A DNA stretch of 64,000 nt from an uncultured Rhizobiaceae group bacterium. GTDB lineage: Bacteria > Pseudomonadota > Alphaproteobacteria > Rhizobiales > Rhizobiaceae. The DNA is taken from positions 62,001-126,000 of the forward strand of contig CALHCF010000007.1 of the NCBI GenBank assembly GCA_937930635.1. Reading direction: 5' to 3'. The notes below the pieces were generated by a model that saw only the letters and a list, made by a program, of their open reading frames with translations, was not told where the DNA came from and did not search any database. Numbering within the stretch: position 1 is the first letter of the stretch; every line of letters begins with the position of its first letter. Of the stretch, positions 30,056 through 39,347 are shown piece by piece. Both the position numbers and the translations under genes were made by a program.

Positions 30056-30973
30056 GTGAACCGAACCGATCAGCTATTTCGACATGAAGACTGGCCAGAC
30101 CGCTGGTCACGTGAACATCTGATCGCCTCCTCCAACGATGGCTCTCTTAAGGTCGGTTCCCTTAAAGAAGGCGCAATTTCGGCACTGTCTGCAAATGACC
30201 TGGATACAAAAATCAAAAACACGCGTTCAACCGCAAAAGCATGGTTCGACGGAACGCTGGGAGTGGGCAGCGACATAGCGCATCCGCCGCCGGATCGCCC
30301 CGGACGACCCGCGAGGCCACATCTCGTACCGCCCAACCGGCTCAAGAAAAGATCTATTCGGTCACAGCGCGGACGGTTTGCCCTGCTGCATGCCATCGCC
30401 CATATCGAACTCAATGCTGTCGATCTGGCCTGGGATATCGTGGGACGCTTTGCCCATCTTCACAGCAGTCAACGCCCCATGCCCCGTTCATTTTATGATG
30501 GATGGGTGCTGGTTGCGCTTGAGGAAGCAAAACACTTTTCGATGCTAAGGGAACGGCTCAATGCGCTGGATGGCGACTACGGCGACCTTGACGCGCATGA
30601 CGGTCTTTGGGAAGCCGCTCAGACAACCGATCATGAGTTAACCGCGCGACTGGCCGTTGTTCCATTGGTCCTGGAAGCTCGTGGGCTCGATATGACACCG
30701 TCCATGATCGCGCAAATGGAAGAAGTTGGCGATCAGGCAAGTGCCGATATTTTCCGGGTCATCTATCGCGATGAACAGGGACACGTGGCCGTCGGAGCCA
30801 AATGGTTTCGTTTCCTCTGTCGTCGCGAAGGCCGCGAACCCGCCGCAGCTTTTCAAGAGCTTGTAAGGACACATTTCCGAGGTGCCTTGAAACCGCCCTT
30901 CAATGAGCTTGCCCGGGCCCGAGCAGGCCTGACGTCAGGGTTCTATAAGGCCCTCTCCAGCGCAAGCCGATAG
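30056..30973 (+). CDS. DUF455 ferritin-like protein, GTG start
   Basis: A 305-residue protein of the DUF455 family, which has a ferritin-like helical fold with likely metal-binding Glu/His residues. These are visible in AIAHIELNAVDLAWD, ALEEAKHFSMLRERL and RDEQGHVAVGAKWF, that is three E..H-type motifs. The exact reaction is unknown. The start is GTG at 30056; there is no ATG nearby and the ribosome site is weak. Located 28 bp after bcp, possibly in the same transcript. Confidence 0.85.
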   Translation: MNRTDQLFRHEDWPDRWSREHLIASSNDGSLKVGSLKEGAISALSANDLDTKIKNTRSTAKAWFDGTLGVGSDIAHPPPDRPGRPARPHLVPPNRLKKRSIRSQRGRFALLHAIAHIELNAVDLAWDIVGRFAHLHSSQRPMPRSFYDGWVLVALEEAKHFSMLRERLNALDGDYGDLDAHDGLWEAAQTTDHELTARLAVVPLVLEARGLDMTPSMIAQMEEVGDQASADIFRVIYRDEQGHVAVGAKWFRFLCRREGREPAAAFQELVRTHFRGALKPPFNELARARAGLTSGFYKALSSASR

Positions 30974-31081
30974 GCGACGTTCAGTCAGTCGGGCGAAAAA
31001 ATTAACCATTCAACATACGTTAACTATAAGCGGCGATACTCGATTTGTTGAACTGTCGTAATCCTTACCAAAAGAGCGTAC

Positions 31082-32365
31082 ATGTCGAGTACCGCGTCAC
31101 ACCAGCCAATCAACAGCCATCCCGCTGGTAAACCGGGCAGAGCTGGTTTTGGCCGACGGGTTGAACCGGCAGTTGTCACGCTGCGCCGCAACGGTCAGGA
31201 ACGCAGTCTCACACTTAATCCGCTCATTACAGGATCAATCGCCGGCATTGTGTGTCTGGTCATGGTCGCTGTCATCACAGCCAGCGCCTATCTTGCACTA
31301 CGCGATGACATTGTTGGTGCTACGCTTTCCAGACATGCACGTATGCAGCATGCATACGAAGATCGCATTACAGCGCTTCGCTCACAGGTAGACCTGGTTA
31401 CCAGCCGTCAACTGCTGGACCAGCAGGCTGTAGAAAGCCGTGTGGAAGCCCTTCTTGCACGGCAGGCAGAACTGGGCGCCCGCCAGCAACAATTCCGCAA
31501 GGCGATCTCCAAGGCCACAAAGAACAAGACAATCGGCAAAAGCAAAAAGAAAGCCAAGCCGCTGACAACCGGTTCGATCCGATCAAACCAAAAGCTGCGC
31601 CTTGGCGCACTGGTTGGATCAACCACACCCTTTAATTCAAAAACTGCGCAGCCAACACGATTTGCGGCCTTCTCGCCATCTGATGCTGCCATGTTTGATA
31701 CGCTGGAAGAAGCACTTGCCGAAACCGAACGCGAGCAGCTTGCCGAATTGCAGCGTTTGAAAAAGCTGGCGGATTCAAAATCAATCCGTCTGGCAAAAAT
31801 TCTGTCAAAACAGGGCATCCGCGTTCCCGCAGATACAGCCGTTGGTGGCCCGTTGATCGAGCTGGATAGTGCCAGCCAGTTCGATACCACTGTGAATGCA
31901 CTTGAGGCATCACTCGCCACGCTTGAAAAAATGCGCATCACAGCCAAGTCTCTGCCCCATGGCAGCCCGGCTCCAAACAGTCAGATTTCATCGCATTTTG
32001 GAACGCGAAAAGATCCGTTCACCGGACGGCGCGCCGTACACGGTGGTCTGGACTTCCGCGCACGAACCGGCACACCGGTTCGCGCAACAGGTTCTGGAAC
32101 CGTAATCAAGGCCGGTCGGCTCGGTGGCTACGGCAAGCTTGTTGAAATTGACCATGGCGGCGGCATCACAACCCGCTACGCTCACCTCAGCCGTATCAAG
32201 GTGCGCAAAGGTCAAAAAATCAAACGCGGAAACATCATCGGTAAAGTTGGAAGCACGGGACGGTCCACCGGGCCTCATCTCCACTACGAAGTGCGCCGCA
32301 AGGACCGGGTGCAAAACCCGATCAACTATGTCCGGCTCGAAAAACGCCTCAAACCGTTTCTTTAA
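31082..32365 (+). CDS. Membrane-anchored M23 (LytM) peptidoglycan endopeptidase
   Basis: It has 427 residues: a cytoplasmic leader (1-48), one membrane helix (about 50-72), a coiled-coil region (about 85-150, with QAVESRVEALLARQAELGAR), a Ser/Lys-rich linker, a second helical stretch, and a LytM domain (about 300-410). The zinc-site motifs are VHGGLDF and PHLHYEV, with RYAHL between them. It probably cuts peptide cross-links in the wall, or, if inactive, activates amidases as EnvC does; the metal ligands appear intact. A TTAACCAT motif lies 73 bp upstream. Confidence 0.92.
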   Translation: MSSTASHQPINSHPAGKPGRAGFGRRVEPAVVTLRRNGQERSLTLNPLITGSIAGIVCLVMVAVITASAYLALRDDIVGATLSRHARMQHAYEDRITALRSQVDLVTSRQLLDQQAVESRVEALLARQAELGARQQQFRKAISKATKNKTIGKSKKKAKPLTTGSIRSNQKLRLGALVGSTTPFNSKTAQPTRFAAFSPSDAAMFDTLEEALAETEREQLAELQRLKKLADSKSIRLAKILSKQGIRVPADTAVGGPLIELDSASQFDTTVNALEASLATLEKMRITAKSLPHGSPAPNSQISSHFGTRKDPFTGRRAVHGGLDFRARTGTPVRATGSGTVIKAGRLGGYGKLVEIDHGGGITTRYAHLSRIKVRKGQKIKRGNIIGKVGSTGRSTGPHLHYEVRRKDRVQNPINYVRLEKRLKPFL

Positions 32366-32405
32366 AATCTGATAGGTGCCAGACTTGCAAGGTCGCGCTG
32401 AATGC

Positions 32406-33530
32406 TTACTCGACGTCCTCAATCACCTTGTCTTCGCCACTGACCTGATGCGCAAGAGCAGCTTCCATAAACCCATTGAGGTCTCCATCCAGAACTCCTG
32501 ACGGATTGGTGGATTCCACGCCGGTACGCAGGTCCTTGACCAGTTGATAGGGTTGCAGAACGTAGGATCGGATTTGATGTCCCCAGCCTATGTCGGTTTT
32601 GGAATCGTGGGCTGCCTGCGTCGCCTCTTCGCGCTTTTTCATTTCCATATCATAGAGCCGCGCCCGCAAGGCCTTCATCGCGTTGGCCCGGTTCTGGTGC
32701 TGTGATTTCTCCGATGAGGTAACAACAATTCCGGTTGGAATATGGGTAATGCGAACAGCAGAATCGGTTGTGTTGACGTGCTGTCCGCCTGCGCCGGAAG
32801 ACCGGTAGGTATCTACGCGAATATCACTGTCTGGGATATTGATCTCGATATTGTCATCAATGACCGGATAGACCCAAACGGACGAAAAAGAGGTGTGGCG
32901 TCTGGCATTACTGTCATACGGGGAAATGCGAACCAGGCGGTGCACGCCGGATTCCGTTTTCAACCAGCCATAGGCATTGTGCCCTTTGACCAGAACCGTG
33001 GCAGATTTAATGCCCGCCTCGTCTCCCGCTGTACTGGCCTGAACCTCTGCCTTGTACCCATTAGCCTCCGCCCAACGGATATACATGCGCAAAAGCATAT
33101 TGGCCCAATCGTTGGATTCCGTTCCCCCTGCTCCCGCATGAACCTCGAAATAGGTGTCGTTGGCATCGGCCTCGCCTGAAAGCAGGGTCTCGACCTGACG
33201 TTTGCCCAAATCCGCATGGAGCTGGCGCAAGGCCTCTTCGGCTTCCTGAAGGACCGCCGCATCTTCCTCCATTTCAGCCAGTTCGATCAGATCACGCGCG
33301 TCTGTCAGTTCTCCCTCGAGACCGTTGATGGAATTAATTCCGGTCTCCAGCTGCTGACGCTCCTTCATGAGTGTCTGTGCCTTGCCTGCATCGTTCCAAA
33401 GATCAGGGTCTTCGGCAGCATCGTTGAGTTCGGCAAGACGAGTATTGGCCTTTTCCCAATCCAGATGGCGACGCAGCAGACTGATCGCTTGCTCGATCTC
33501 ATCGGCAAGGTTCTGCATCTCTGCGCGCAT
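32406..33530 (-). CDS. prfB: Peptide chain release factor 2
   Basis: Terminates translation at UGA and UAA. It has 374 residues in one frame. The hydrolysis motif is GGQ at 248-250. The stop-codon-recognition tripeptide is SPY (203-205), where E. coli has SPF. There is no programmed +1 frameshift: the region equivalent to the E. coli in-frame UGA reads RRHLDWEKAN with no stop. A GAAAGG precedes the ATG. Confidence 0.96.
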   Translation of the reverse strand: MRAEMQNLADEIEQAISLLRRHLDWEKANTRLAELNDAAEDPDLWNDAGKAQTLMKERQQLETGINSINGLEGELTDARDLIELAEMEEDAAVLQEAEEALRQLHADLGKRQVETLLSGEADANDTYFEVHAGAGGTESNDWANMLLRMYIRWAEANGYKAEVQASTAGDEAGIKSATVLVKGHNAYGWLKTESGVHRLVRISPYDSNARRHTSFSSVWVYPVIDDNIEINIPDSDIRVDTYRSSGAGGQHVNTTDSAVRITHIPTGIVVTSSEKSQHQNRANAMKALRARLYDMEMKKREEATQAAHDSKTDIGWGHQIRSYVLQPYQLVKDLRTGVESTNPSGVLDGDLNGFMEAALAHQVSGEDKVIEDVE

Positions 33531-33637
33531 TGGAAACCTTTCAGTTGGCTAAGCTTCACGACCAATAGGTGTGGCACCGGAAACTGTAAAGAGCAGCAAC
33601 CGCCAACATCTGTAAAAGCAGAGAATCTCAACAAAGA

Positions 33638-33668
33638 AAAGGGTGATGTGCTTGCGCACACCACCCTT
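33638..33668 (-). terminator. Rho-independent terminator of the Omp barrel gene
   Basis: Two 12-base arms (33639-33650 and 33657-33668) pair with one mismatch around a six-base loop. On the minus strand the stem is followed by TTTTCTTT. It lies 31 bp after the stop of the outer-membrane gene. Confidence 0.85.
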
Positions 33669-33699
33669 AAAAACTGCTGCCAGTTTATGCTTCAGGCAA

Positions 33700-34431
33700 T
33701 CAGAACTTGAACCGCAGGCCAAGGTTGATACCGAAATTGTCGATATCATCATCAATGGTTCCGGTGTTAACACCACCAGCGGTGACGTTCACGCGGTCTG
33801 CTTCAACATCGAATACACGGCTGTAACGGGCATCAAGCGTCAACGCGACGTTGTCTGTGAAATCATAAGAAACACCCGCAATGACCTGACCGGCAAAGCC
33901 TGTGTCGTCATCATCAACGACGATCAACGGGCCGGTCTGATACTGAAAATCGAAATCCACAAACCCGACACCGGCACCGACACCGAGATATGGTGTGAAG
34001 GCTGTTCCGGTATCGAAATCCACGAATGCGTTGGCCAACACGAGCAATGTGCTCACGTCACCACCCACATTGAGTTCTGCACCAGGGCCATTTCCAGAAA
34101 ACAGAAGATCGTCAACATCACTGCGCTGATAGCTGACTTCAAGTTCGACGCGCGTATTCAGACCAGCAAAATCTCCCAGCGACGCACCAATTGCACCACC
34201 AAAACGAAAACCGGTTTCAAGATCAGCATCAACAGTCTGACCAGCGGCTGGTCCATTGCTGATTGTGGAATCGAATTCATCTTCGAAGATTATACCGCCG
34301 AAAACGGAGACATAATAGTCGTAGCTATTCTCGACAATCGGCTCATCAAGATCAGCTGCAAATGCTGATGTGGACAAAAAGCCCAGCGCAGCAGCTGCTA
34401 CGCCTGACAGAATGATATTACTTTTGGTCAT
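33700..34431 (-). CDS. Outer-membrane beta-barrel protein, Omp25/Omp31-like
   Basis: It has 243 residues: a signal peptide ending SAFA near 23, then an eight-strand-type barrel (FGGIIFEDEFD, FRFGGAIGASLGDF, TRVELEVSYQRSDVD, PYLGVGAGVGFVDFDFQY) ending NFGINLGLRFKF with a terminal Phe as in BAM substrates. The size and the N-terminal LDEP...YDYYVSVFGG resemble rhizobial/Brucella Omp25-31 proteins. Acidic residues are frequent. The start at 34431 gives a proper signal peptide; an upstream start at 34470 would not. It has its own terminator. Confidence 0.9.
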   Translation of the reverse strand: MTKSNIILSGVAAAALGFLSTSAFAADLDEPIVENSYDYYVSVFGGIIFEDEFDSTISNGPAAGQTVDADLETGFRFGGAIGASLGDFAGLNTRVELEVSYQRSDVDDLLFSGNGPGAELNVGGDVSTLLVLANAFVDFDTGTAFTPYLGVGAGVGFVDFDFQYQTGPLIVVDDDDTGFAGQVIAGVSYDFTDNVALTLDARYSRVFDVEADRVNVTAGGVNTGTIDDDIDNFGINLGLRFKF

Positions 34432-34758
34432 CGACAATACTTTCTCAACTAGCCCGCCTACGGAGCTCAATTACGCAACGTAAACGAATACGCGCACCAA
34501 ACAATGAGATCTTTGTCATCTCTTATTTAAATTACTACAAATCACATTTTTGTTGTAACCATCTTTAGCGCCCCTTTACCCCGCGCAGTGATGAAAATAG
34601 CACAGTTTCGTCCGTGTCATGGTTAACAGAGGTAAAATTTCCCCAATCACTACAACCTTGTAACGCACGGTTTGGCTTGGTGATGGAGATTCGCAGTCAT
34701 CCATGATACGGGGCCGCACGACTATTCCGCCTAATGTATTTTCAAGAGGAATATACCT
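34432..34758. other. 327-bp divergent intergenic region
   Basis: Non-coding and AT-rich in the half next to the barrel gene (34500-34560), as expected for its promoter. It contains ATGGTTAA (34619-34626, the reverse of TTAACCAT) and an AAGAGGA ribosome site just before the thioredoxin-fold gene. I see no RNA gene or hairpin terminator. Confidence 0.6.
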
Positions 34759-35310
34759 ATGTTGCTCGACACACCCGTTTGTGACTTCGGCTGGAAAGCG
34801 CCCCCTTTTGTGCTCAATGACCCTGAGGGCAATACGTTCAGTTTGGAACACTCGATGGGTGCCAAAGGTCTTCTCGTGATGTTCATCTGCAACCACTGCC
34901 CCTATGTGAAGACCATTGCTGACCGGCTGAGCCAGGATATGAAAATCCTACAGGACGAGGGTTTTGGCGTTTTAGCGGTGATGTCCAACGACTATACTTA
35001 TGTGCCCGATGACAGTCCTGAGCGCATGGTCGCATTTGCGGCACAACACGGCTTCACATTTCCCTATCTGGTCGACGAGGGGCAAAGTGTGGGGCGTGCA
35101 TATGGCGCGGTTTGTACACCCGACTTTTTTGGCTTCAACAACAAGGCGGAGCTGCAATATCGCGGTCGGCTGGATGATGCGCGGATGGGCGAACCTTCCA
35201 ATCGCAAGACTGAGTTGCTCGATGCCATGCGCCTGATTGCGGACACAGGCACCGGACCGCAGCATCAAATTCCTTCAATGGGCTGTTCCATCAAGTGGAC
35301 AAACGCTTGA
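34759..35310 (+). CDS. Thioredoxin-fold protein of the AhpC/TSA-related CxxC family
   Basis: A 183-residue cytoplasmic protein with a redox CNHC motif (C44-C47) in MFICNHCPYVK, characteristic of a widespread thioredoxin-like family related to AhpC/TSA. The middle has DEGQSVGRAYGAVCTPDFFGF with the cis-Pro-type loop and a further Cys, and the C-terminus has PSMGCSIKW, another conserved Cys. Function in vivo is not established for this family. It precedes the Lin0512 pair by 49 bp in the same direction, so it may be co-transcribed. Confidence 0.85.
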   Translation: MLLDTPVCDFGWKAPPFVLNDPEGNTFSLEHSMGAKGLLVMFICNHCPYVKTIADRLSQDMKILQDEGFGVLAVMSNDYTYVPDDSPERMVAFAAQHGFTFPYLVDEGQSVGRAYGAVCTPDFFGFNNKAELQYRGRLDDARMGEPSNRKTELLDAMRLIADTGTGPQHQIPSMGCSIKWTNA

Positions 35311-35359
35311 AAGAAGCCAGAACAATCATGATACAAATCACAATTCAATGGAGACAACC

Positions 35360-35728
35360 ATGGCGCTAAAGCGCATGGCCATGCAGCTTGGCATGGGCAC
35401 CGACATAATGGGCGGGGACTACACCAAAGCCGCCAAAAGGGCCGTTTCATCGGCAATTCGCCAAAACGTGCTCTCAGTCGCGCGGGCATTCGATTTACCC
35501 AGAGAAGATATGCACGTGGAGGTTATCCTTGGTGCCGCGAATCCGGACAAGGTCGACAAGCAGGCTGTCGCAGCCACCCTTCCCTATGGAACCACGACAG
35601 TAAAAGTTGAGGAAGGCGGCATGGACACACCGATGGACGATGGCCGCGGCACCACGGTCATGGTGAACGCCGCCGTGATCGTTTACCTCGATTTACCCGA
35701 CAACAAGACGTGGGGAGTGAGTGCATGA
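35360..35728 (+). CDS. Lin0512-family protein, copy 1
   Basis: A 122-residue member of the Lin0512 family (conserved, function unknown). Family features are MQLGMGTDIMGGDYTKAAKRAV near the N-terminus, VAATLPYGTTTVKVEEGGM, and a hydrophobic end. A GGAG precedes the ATG at 35360 with six-base spacing; an upstream ATG (35348) is rejected for that reason. It overlaps copy 2 by 4 bp. The pair looks like a translationally coupled heteromer. Confidence 0.85.
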   Translation: MALKRMAMQLGMGTDIMGGDYTKAAKRAVSSAIRQNVLSVARAFDLPREDMHVEVILGAANPDKVDKQAVAATLPYGTTTVKVEEGGMDTPMDDGRGTTVMVNAAVIVYLDLPDNKTWGVSA

Positions 35729-36066
35729 GTGCTTTGCGACGCATCATCCTGGAAATGGGCACCGGCAACGATCTGTATGGCATGGATTACACAAAGGCAG
35801 CCAAGCGCGCTGTTCAAGATGCAATCCATCACTCATCCCTTACCCTGTTCAAGAGCCTCGATATCGACCCTCAGACGATGGAAATCGATCTCAACATAGC
35901 AGCACAGGAACCCGGGAAAGTGGATTTGGCATCTGTCGCTGCGACATTGCCCTTTGGCAAAGTGACGCCTCGCGCCAGTAAGGGCGGTCTGAACGTGCAT
36001 GATCAGACAACAGATCGCACCAGCGTTATCGTCAACATCGGTATTCTTGTTCGCGTGCCGCTTTAA
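35725..36066 (+). CDS. Lin0512-family protein, copy 2
   Basis: A 113-residue paralogue of the preceding gene, with LEMGTGNDLYGMDYTKAAKRAV and VAATLPFGKVTPRASKGGL in the same order. It starts in the stop codon of copy 1 (ATGA). The two copies share the DYTKAAKRAV block but differ elsewhere, consistent with an old duplication. Function unknown. It converges with the PQQ alcohol dehydrogenase gene. Confidence 0.85.
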   Translation: MSALRRIILEMGTGNDLYGMDYTKAAKRAVQDAIHHSSLTLFKSLDIDPQTMEIDLNIAAQEPGKVDLASVAATLPFGKVTPRASKGGLNVHDQTTDRTSVIVNIGILVRVPL

Positions 36067-36112
36067 CGGCTTCCAGCAACACGACAGGTGCTCGACCAGT
36101 ACAGCGAACAGG

Positions 36113-36149
36113 CAAAGAAAAAGGGCGCCGGTCATTACGACCGACGCCC
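36113..36149 (-). terminator. Rho-independent terminator of the PQQ alcohol dehydrogenase gene
   Basis: The 11-base arms at 36123-36133 and 36139-36149 pair with one mismatch around a five-base loop. On the minus strand the stem is followed by TTTTTCTTTG. It lies 24 bp after the dehydrogenase stop and resembles the terminator at 33638. Confidence 0.88.
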
Positions 36150-36172
36150 CGCTTGTAAAAGTTGGCAAATGA

Positions 36173-37939
36173 TTATTCAGCAGCAGCCAGCTGTTTTGGC
36201 AGTTTGAAAGTCCAAAGCGTACCACCCTGGTTCAGGTAGTTCACTTTCTTTGCGACTTCGCCACCCCAGAGTGGAACAGCACCGCCCCACCCGGAAATCA
36301 CCGATACATATTGCTCACCATCCTGTTCCCAGGTGACAGGCTGGCCAACGATGCCGGAGCCCGTCTGGAAGGACCAAAGCTTCTCGCCGGTTTCATCATC
36401 AAAGGCGATTACTTCGCCCTCTGGTGTGCCTGTAAAGACAAGACCGCCAGCAGTCGTCATGACACCGGCCCAAAGAGGAGCGTTGTTCTTGAACTCCCAT
36501 TTGACGTCTCCTGTATCCGGGTCAATCGCCTTCAAGGAGCCGATATAGTCTTCAAAGATCGGTTTGATCGTAAAGCCGGACCCCAGATAGGCTGCGCCTT
36601 TCTTGTAGGTGATGGGCTCGTTCCAGATATCCATGCCCCATTCATTCGATGGAACGTAGAAATTACCGGTCTTTGGCGAATGGGCCATTGGCATCCAGTT
36701 TTTCCCACCCAGGAAGGAAGGTATTGCAAAGATGACCTCACCCTTCTTGCCATCAGCGGATTTTGCCGGGTCTCCGGGACGGTTAGGCTCGTTAAAGATC
36801 GGACGCCCGTTCTCATCGATACCTTTGGCCCATGTGATGTTCTTGACGAACGGGGTTGCCGAAACAAATTTTCCGTCCTCACGGTTCAGCACATAGAAGT
36901 AACCGTTACGGTCTGCGGTAGCCCAACGTTTGTTACCGCTGCGGTCGGTATAGGCGACCATCTCGTTAACACCGTCATAGTCCCAGCCTTCGCGAGGCGT
37001 GGTCTGAAAATGCCATTTGATCTCTCCGTTTTCCGGATTGATCGCCACGCGGCTTGCTGCATACAGATTGTCACCTTCTGTGCCTTTGGGGCTGCCTGCA
37101 GCCCGCAGCCAGCTGTTCCACGGTGCCGGGTTACTGGTGCCAAACACGAGTGTTTTGGTTTCAGCGTCGTAGGAACCGCCAAGCCAGGTCGCTCCGCCAC
37201 CCGTCTTCCACATATCGCCGGGCCATGTGGCATTCTTTGTGCCGGTCATGGTGGACTCTTTGCCCTTATAGGTCCCCATATGGCCTTCAATAACCGGGCG
37301 CGTCCAAATCAGTTCGCCGGATTCCGCATCACGGGCCTGAACTTCACCCACAATACCAAATTCGCCGCCGGAATTGCCGGTGATGATCATGCCATCAACG
37401 ATCAAGGGTGCTGCCGTATAGGAATAGCCAGCCTTGTAGTCAGCAAACTTCTTGCGCCAGACAACATCACCAGTTTTCGCATCAAGAGCAACAATACGGG
37501 CGTCCAGCGTACCGAAATAGATCTTGTCGCCATAAATCGCGGCACCACGGTTGACCACATCGCAGCAAGGCAGAATGCCTTCTGGCAGACGCGCATCATA
37601 TTGCCAGATTTCTTTACCGGTCTTCACATCAATGGCGTACATCCGCGAGTAAGACCCGGTAATGTACATGATGCCATCATGAATAATTGGCTGTGTTTCC
37701 TGGCCACGCTGTTTTTCACCGCCCAAGGAAAAGGCCCAGGCTGGGAGAAGATTCTTGACGTTCTTCTTATTGAGCGTTGTCAGTGGCGAATGGCGCTGCA
37801 GATGACGCCCCATGCCATTGGTCAAAACATCTCCGGCTGTCGCTGTGTCGTTGGCCAGATCTTTTTCCGTTACACCGGCAGCATAGGCAGTTGAGCAAGC
37901 CAGTGTGGCTGACAGCGCTGCAATAATTAGCTTTTTCAT
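36173..37939 (-). CDS. PQQ-dependent alcohol dehydrogenase, lanthanide type (ExaF/PedH-like)
   Basis: A 588-residue periplasmic quinoprotein. The signal peptide ends AYA-A near 20. Eight-bladed propeller motifs are plentiful. The vicinal disulfide is C125-C126 in [10 protein letters not shown]. Metal/PQQ-site residues are E193 (GGEFG), N270 (SNPAPWN) and D320 in GWDYDG. The second Asp, D322, two residues after the catalytic Asp, is the signature of lanthanide enzymes. Overall sequence ([26 protein letters not shown]) is closer to ExaF/PedH ethanol-type dehydrogenases than to XoxF methanol dehydrogenases. Electrons should pass to cytochrome PedF encoded nearby. A GGGAG precedes the ATG. No pqq synthesis genes are in the window. 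Confidence 0.93.
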   Translation of the reverse strand: MKKLIIAALSATLACSTAYAAGVTEKDLANDTATAGDVLTNGMGRHLQRHSPLTTLNKKNVKNLLPAWAFSLGGEKQRGQETQPIIHDGIMYITGSYSRMYAIDVKTGKEIWQYDARLPEGILPCCDVVNRGAAIYGDKIYFGTLDARIVALDAKTGDVVWRKKFADYKAGYSYTAAPLIVDGMIITGNSGGEFGIVGEVQARDAESGELIWTRPVIEGHMGTYKGKESTMTGTKNATWPGDMWKTGGGATWLGGSYDAETKTLVFGTSNPAPWNSWLRAAGSPKGTEGDNLYAASRVAINPENGEIKWHFQTTPREGWDYDGVNEMVAYTDRSGNKRWATADRNGYFYVLNREDGKFVSATPFVKNITWAKGIDENGRPIFNEPNRPGDPAKSADGKKGEVIFAIPSFLGGKNWMPMAHSPKTGNFYVPSNEWGMDIWNEPITYKKGAAYLGSGFTIKPIFEDYIGSLKAIDPDTGDVKWEFKNNAPLWAGVMTTAGGLVFTGTPEGEVIAFDDETGEKLWSFQTGSGIVGQPVTWEQDGEQYVSVISGWGGAVPLWGGEVAKKVNYLNQGGTLWTFKLPKQLAAAE

Positions 37940-38165
37940 ATTTCTCTCCCAATTTTGGCATGCCCATAAGGCACCCGCTTATTCCCTTACGCGCAAAGCC
38001 TAACGCAACATCTCGCAGGCATCAATTGTCCGTAAGGGAAAGTTTGAACATCGCGCAAAGTTCACTTCAGCTTCGGTCTCGCGGCAATACCGGCTTGCGC
38101 AGACTGGCCACCAATCGGTAGGGTGTTGCCTGGATCAGCCCGTGCAGGTGAGTGATTTGCGCCAT

Positions 38166-38732
38166 ATGTCGATAGGAAAACGCCTCCTGGCGTTTATATT
38201 GGGGACCGGAATATTCGCGTGCGGTCATGCGGCGTGGGCTGAAGCGCTGACAGGCACAAAAAGCCTTTTTTTGCTCGAACAGGACGGGACCAAACATCCG
38301 GTTGGTGACATTACCTTTAACACCAGCAACGCAAAGACAACCTATGAAATAAGCTGGAAAGACGACCGGTTCAGCGACCACTTTCTGTCCATGCGCCCTT
38401 TTAAGTGCCTTGAAGGCACCACAAAATACTGGTGCCGGGTTCCCTATCCCTATTCGATCAAAAGATCCGTCAGTGCCGACGACCTCACCGACCTGGAATA
38501 TGACACCATGTTCATCTGGAAAGGCGCTAAGGAATACGGCATCAACATGTGGAACGGGGTTTACTACAGGTTTGGGATTGAGGGAGACAGATTGGTCGGC
38601 AAAATTCATGAACTGGATATGGATAAATTGTCCGCGCCGCCCGAAGACGGCAACCTGCGCCCTCTCCGCGAGCAAGATCTCGAAGAAGGTGAGCCTGAAA
38701 GCCACTGGCTTCCCGGACTGGTCATCGAGTAG
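38166..38732 (+). CDS. Unknown exported protein in the quinoprotein island
   Basis: It has 188 residues from the ATG at 38166 (an upstream ATG at 38142 would add eight). A signal peptide ends HAAWA. The mature domain is about 165 residues with two cysteines (KCLEG and YWCRVP) that could pair. It ends with an acidic tail. No family recognised. It is encoded divergently from the PQQ dehydrogenase across about 226 bp and converges with the CXXCW gene. Confidence 0.75.
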   Translation: MSIGKRLLAFILGTGIFACGHAAWAEALTGTKSLFLLEQDGTKHPVGDITFNTSNAKTTYEISWKDDRFSDHFLSMRPFKCLEGTTKYWCRVPYPYSIKRSVSADDLTDLEYDTMFIWKGAKEYGINMWNGVYYRFGIEGDRLVGKIHELDMDKLSAPPEDGNLRPLREQDLEEGEPESHWLPGLVIE

Positions 38733-38738
38733 TTCAGC

Positions 38739-39326
38739 TCAGTCGGTTTTCACCGGAACCGGTTCCGCCTTTTCCAGCGCAAACCCGCTCTCCAGCCAGC
38801 CATCTGCGCCCAGCGGGTACCAGTATACCGCTGTATATTCCATCTTTGAAATATGCTGCGCAGCGTTCCAGCTCATCCAGCAATCAGAAACGCAAAAGAC
38901 AACGATGGCCTTGTTCCTGTCCCCTTTAGTCAGGCGTTCCAGATTGACCTTCAGATAATTGGCAATATCAGCCAGCAAAGTTCCCCGCCCGGTTTCCGGC
39001 AGCCAGACCGCACCGGGAATGCTGAGCCGCTCTTTCCCCACCAGCCAGGTTCCATCCAGTTCGTCATAACGCGATTGTAGCGCACCAAACACATCCAGCA
39101 GAACCGCTCCCTGTGCTTTCAGCTCAAGCAGCCGGTTCGTTGAAATTTTGATCGCTGGTGGCGGGATATCATCCGGTACGGGGGCACGTTGACGGGCAAT
39201 GCGCAATCCTGTTTCAGGATGGAAAAGATCTGGTCGCCGCTTTTGCTTATCACGATAACTTTCGGCAGACGCAGACTGGAACGTGACGCCCATTGCAAAT
39301 ACCAAGAATATGCAAAGCCATTTCAT
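38739..39326 (-). CDS. PQQ-dependent catabolism-associated CXXCW motif protein (rhodanese-like)
   Basis: It has 195 residues with a signal peptide (cleaved near SASA). The rhodanese-like fold ends in FCVSDCWMSWNAAQ (C145, C149, W150), the motif that names this PQQ-associated family. It is the last of a run of six minus-strand genes (substrate-binding protein, propeller, unknown, ATPase, permease, this). The exact role is unknown; the Cys pair suggests sulfur or redox chemistry in the periplasm. Confidence 0.9.
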   Translation of the reverse strand: MKWLCIFLVFAMGVTFQSASAESYRDKQKRRPDLFHPETGLRIARQRAPVPDDIPPPAIKISTNRLLELKAQGAVLLDVFGALQSRYDELDGTWLVGKERLSIPGAVWLPETGRGTLLADIANYLKVNLERLTKGDRNKAIVVFCVSDCWMSWNAAQHISKMEYTAVYWYPLGADGWLESGFALEKAEPVPVKTD

Positions 39327-39347
39327 TCTGTTCTTCCCAAAGCAGGA

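Noticed and set aside
36311..37894. 527-residue open frame opposite the PQQ alcohol dehydrogenase
   Set aside because: Produced by codon bias of the sense gene; no recognisable protein family and the sense strand is certain.
36173..37939. Calling the quinoprotein XoxF methanol dehydrogenase
   Set aside because: The lanthanide Asp is shared, but flanking motifs and the pedF partner favour ExaF/PedH; no xoxG-type cytochrome gene is adjacent.
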